Origin: an uncultured Thermomicrobia bacterium
Lineage (GTDB): Bacteria; Chloroflexota; Chloroflexia; Thermomicrobiales; JALYUS01
DNA length: 5,333 nt
Assembly (NCBI GenBank): GCA_937968015.1
Contig: CALBSO010000099.1
Coordinates: 1-5,333, forward strand
Reading direction: 5' to 3'
Positions 5,178 to 5,333 of the stretch are shown here, in pieces; within the stretch, counting starts at the first letter, position 1; every line of letters starts with the position of its first letter. The position numbers and the translations under genes were made by a program. Below the pieces are notes generated by a model that was given only the letters and a program-made list of their open reading frames with translations, was not told where the DNA came from and made no database searches.

Positions 5178-5277
5178 GTAAGTTTGCATAAACGTTGCAA
5201 ATATTTTTAGCCTCGGTTTTGCAAAATGATTTTTTCTGTTGAGGCTAATTTTGCACATTTTCGTTATGCAAACCTGC
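5178..5277 (-). repeat. 100-bp palindromic repeat element E2, inverted relative to E1
   Basis: Begins GTAAGTTTGCATAA at 5178 and ends TTATGCAAACCTGC at 5277, so the outer ends are inverted repeats of each other. Inside are TAGCCTC at 5208-5214 and GAGGCTA at 5241-5247, a perfect seven-base pair flanking a loop with TTTTGCAAAA at 5217-5226. It has the same length and order of parts as E1, and aligns to E1 without gaps only when reverse-complemented. E2 keeps the full inner pairing, whereas E1 has lost one pair. No transposase lies next to it. Confidence 0.88.
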
Positions 5278-5333
5278 AGCTAAGCCTAAGGGTTTTGATT
5301 CTTCCTTGCGGCGCGTCATGATGAACGGCACGC
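5245..5333 (-). CDS. Possible 3' end of a gene running in from the right edge, terminating in E2
   Basis: An open minus-strand frame enters from the window edge, reads VPFIMTRRKEESKPLGLAAG up to the E2 boundary at 5277, then continues for eight codons inside E2 to a TAG at 5245-5247. An internal ATG at 5319 is possible as a start but has no ribosome binding site. Only about 19 codons lie outside the repeat, so coding status is uncertain. If real, this gene is also cut by a repeat copy. Confidence 0.25.
   Translation of the reverse strand, partial: VPFIMTRRKEESKPLGLAAGLHNENVQN

Noticed and set aside
5010..5258. 82-codon minus-strand frame starting inside E2
   Set aside because: Its translation looks like noise, its start lies in the repeat, and it overlaps the promoter and start of the 113-aa gene.

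Overview
This is a GC-rich bacterial window whose phylum cannot be fixed from the sequence. It holds a large secreted repeat protein, a truncated GYD-domain gene, a fragment of a peptide-type ABC permease, a DUF433/DUF5615 toxin-antitoxin pair and several small genes I do not recognise. This mixture is typical of accessory DNA in environmental, often uncultured, bacteria. No rRNA, tRNA, CRISPR array, transposase or integrase is visible.

Layout. (1) 4-2430, minus strand: an exported, low-complexity Gly/Thr/Ser-rich protein related to the stalks of S74-type tail-spike or adhesin proteins. Its C-terminus looks frameshifted at the window edge. (2) 2431-2710: intergenic. (3) 2711-3001, minus: a GYD-domain gene that has lost its natural N-terminus. 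(4) 2975-3074: a 100-bp palindromic repeat, here called E1. (5) 3071-3322, minus: a DppC-like permease fragment whose reading frame stops inside the edge of E1. (6) 3311-3453: T-tract repeats, a perfect hairpin and the promoter of the next operon. (7) 3454-4085, plus: the overlapping DUF433 antitoxin and DUF5615 PIN-like toxin genes. (8) 4144-4515, plus: two small unrecognised frames separated by one in-frame TGA. (9) 4512-5010, minus: a two-gene unit (a 113-aa helical protein and a 49-aa CPxCG protein), convergent with the previous gene and overlapping it at the stop codons. (10) 5178-5277: a second 100-bp repeat, E2, in inverted orientation to E1. (11) From 5278 to the edge: a short minus-strand frame that terminates inside E2.

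The most notable structure is the E1/E2 pair. Aligned by hand without gaps, E1 and the reverse complement of E2 match at about 83 of 100 positions. Each copy is itself a two-step palindrome with a TTTTGCAAAA core. Together they bracket about 2.3 kb that carries the toxin-antitoxin pair and the unrecognised small genes but no recombinase. E1 also lies exactly where two unrelated minus-strand genes are cut. This suggests that the repeats are MITE-like elements or recombination sites acting in trans, and that they have driven rearrangement here. The toxin-antitoxin pair may stabilise the bracketed segment. These are inferences; only the repeats, the truncations and the gene order are seen directly.
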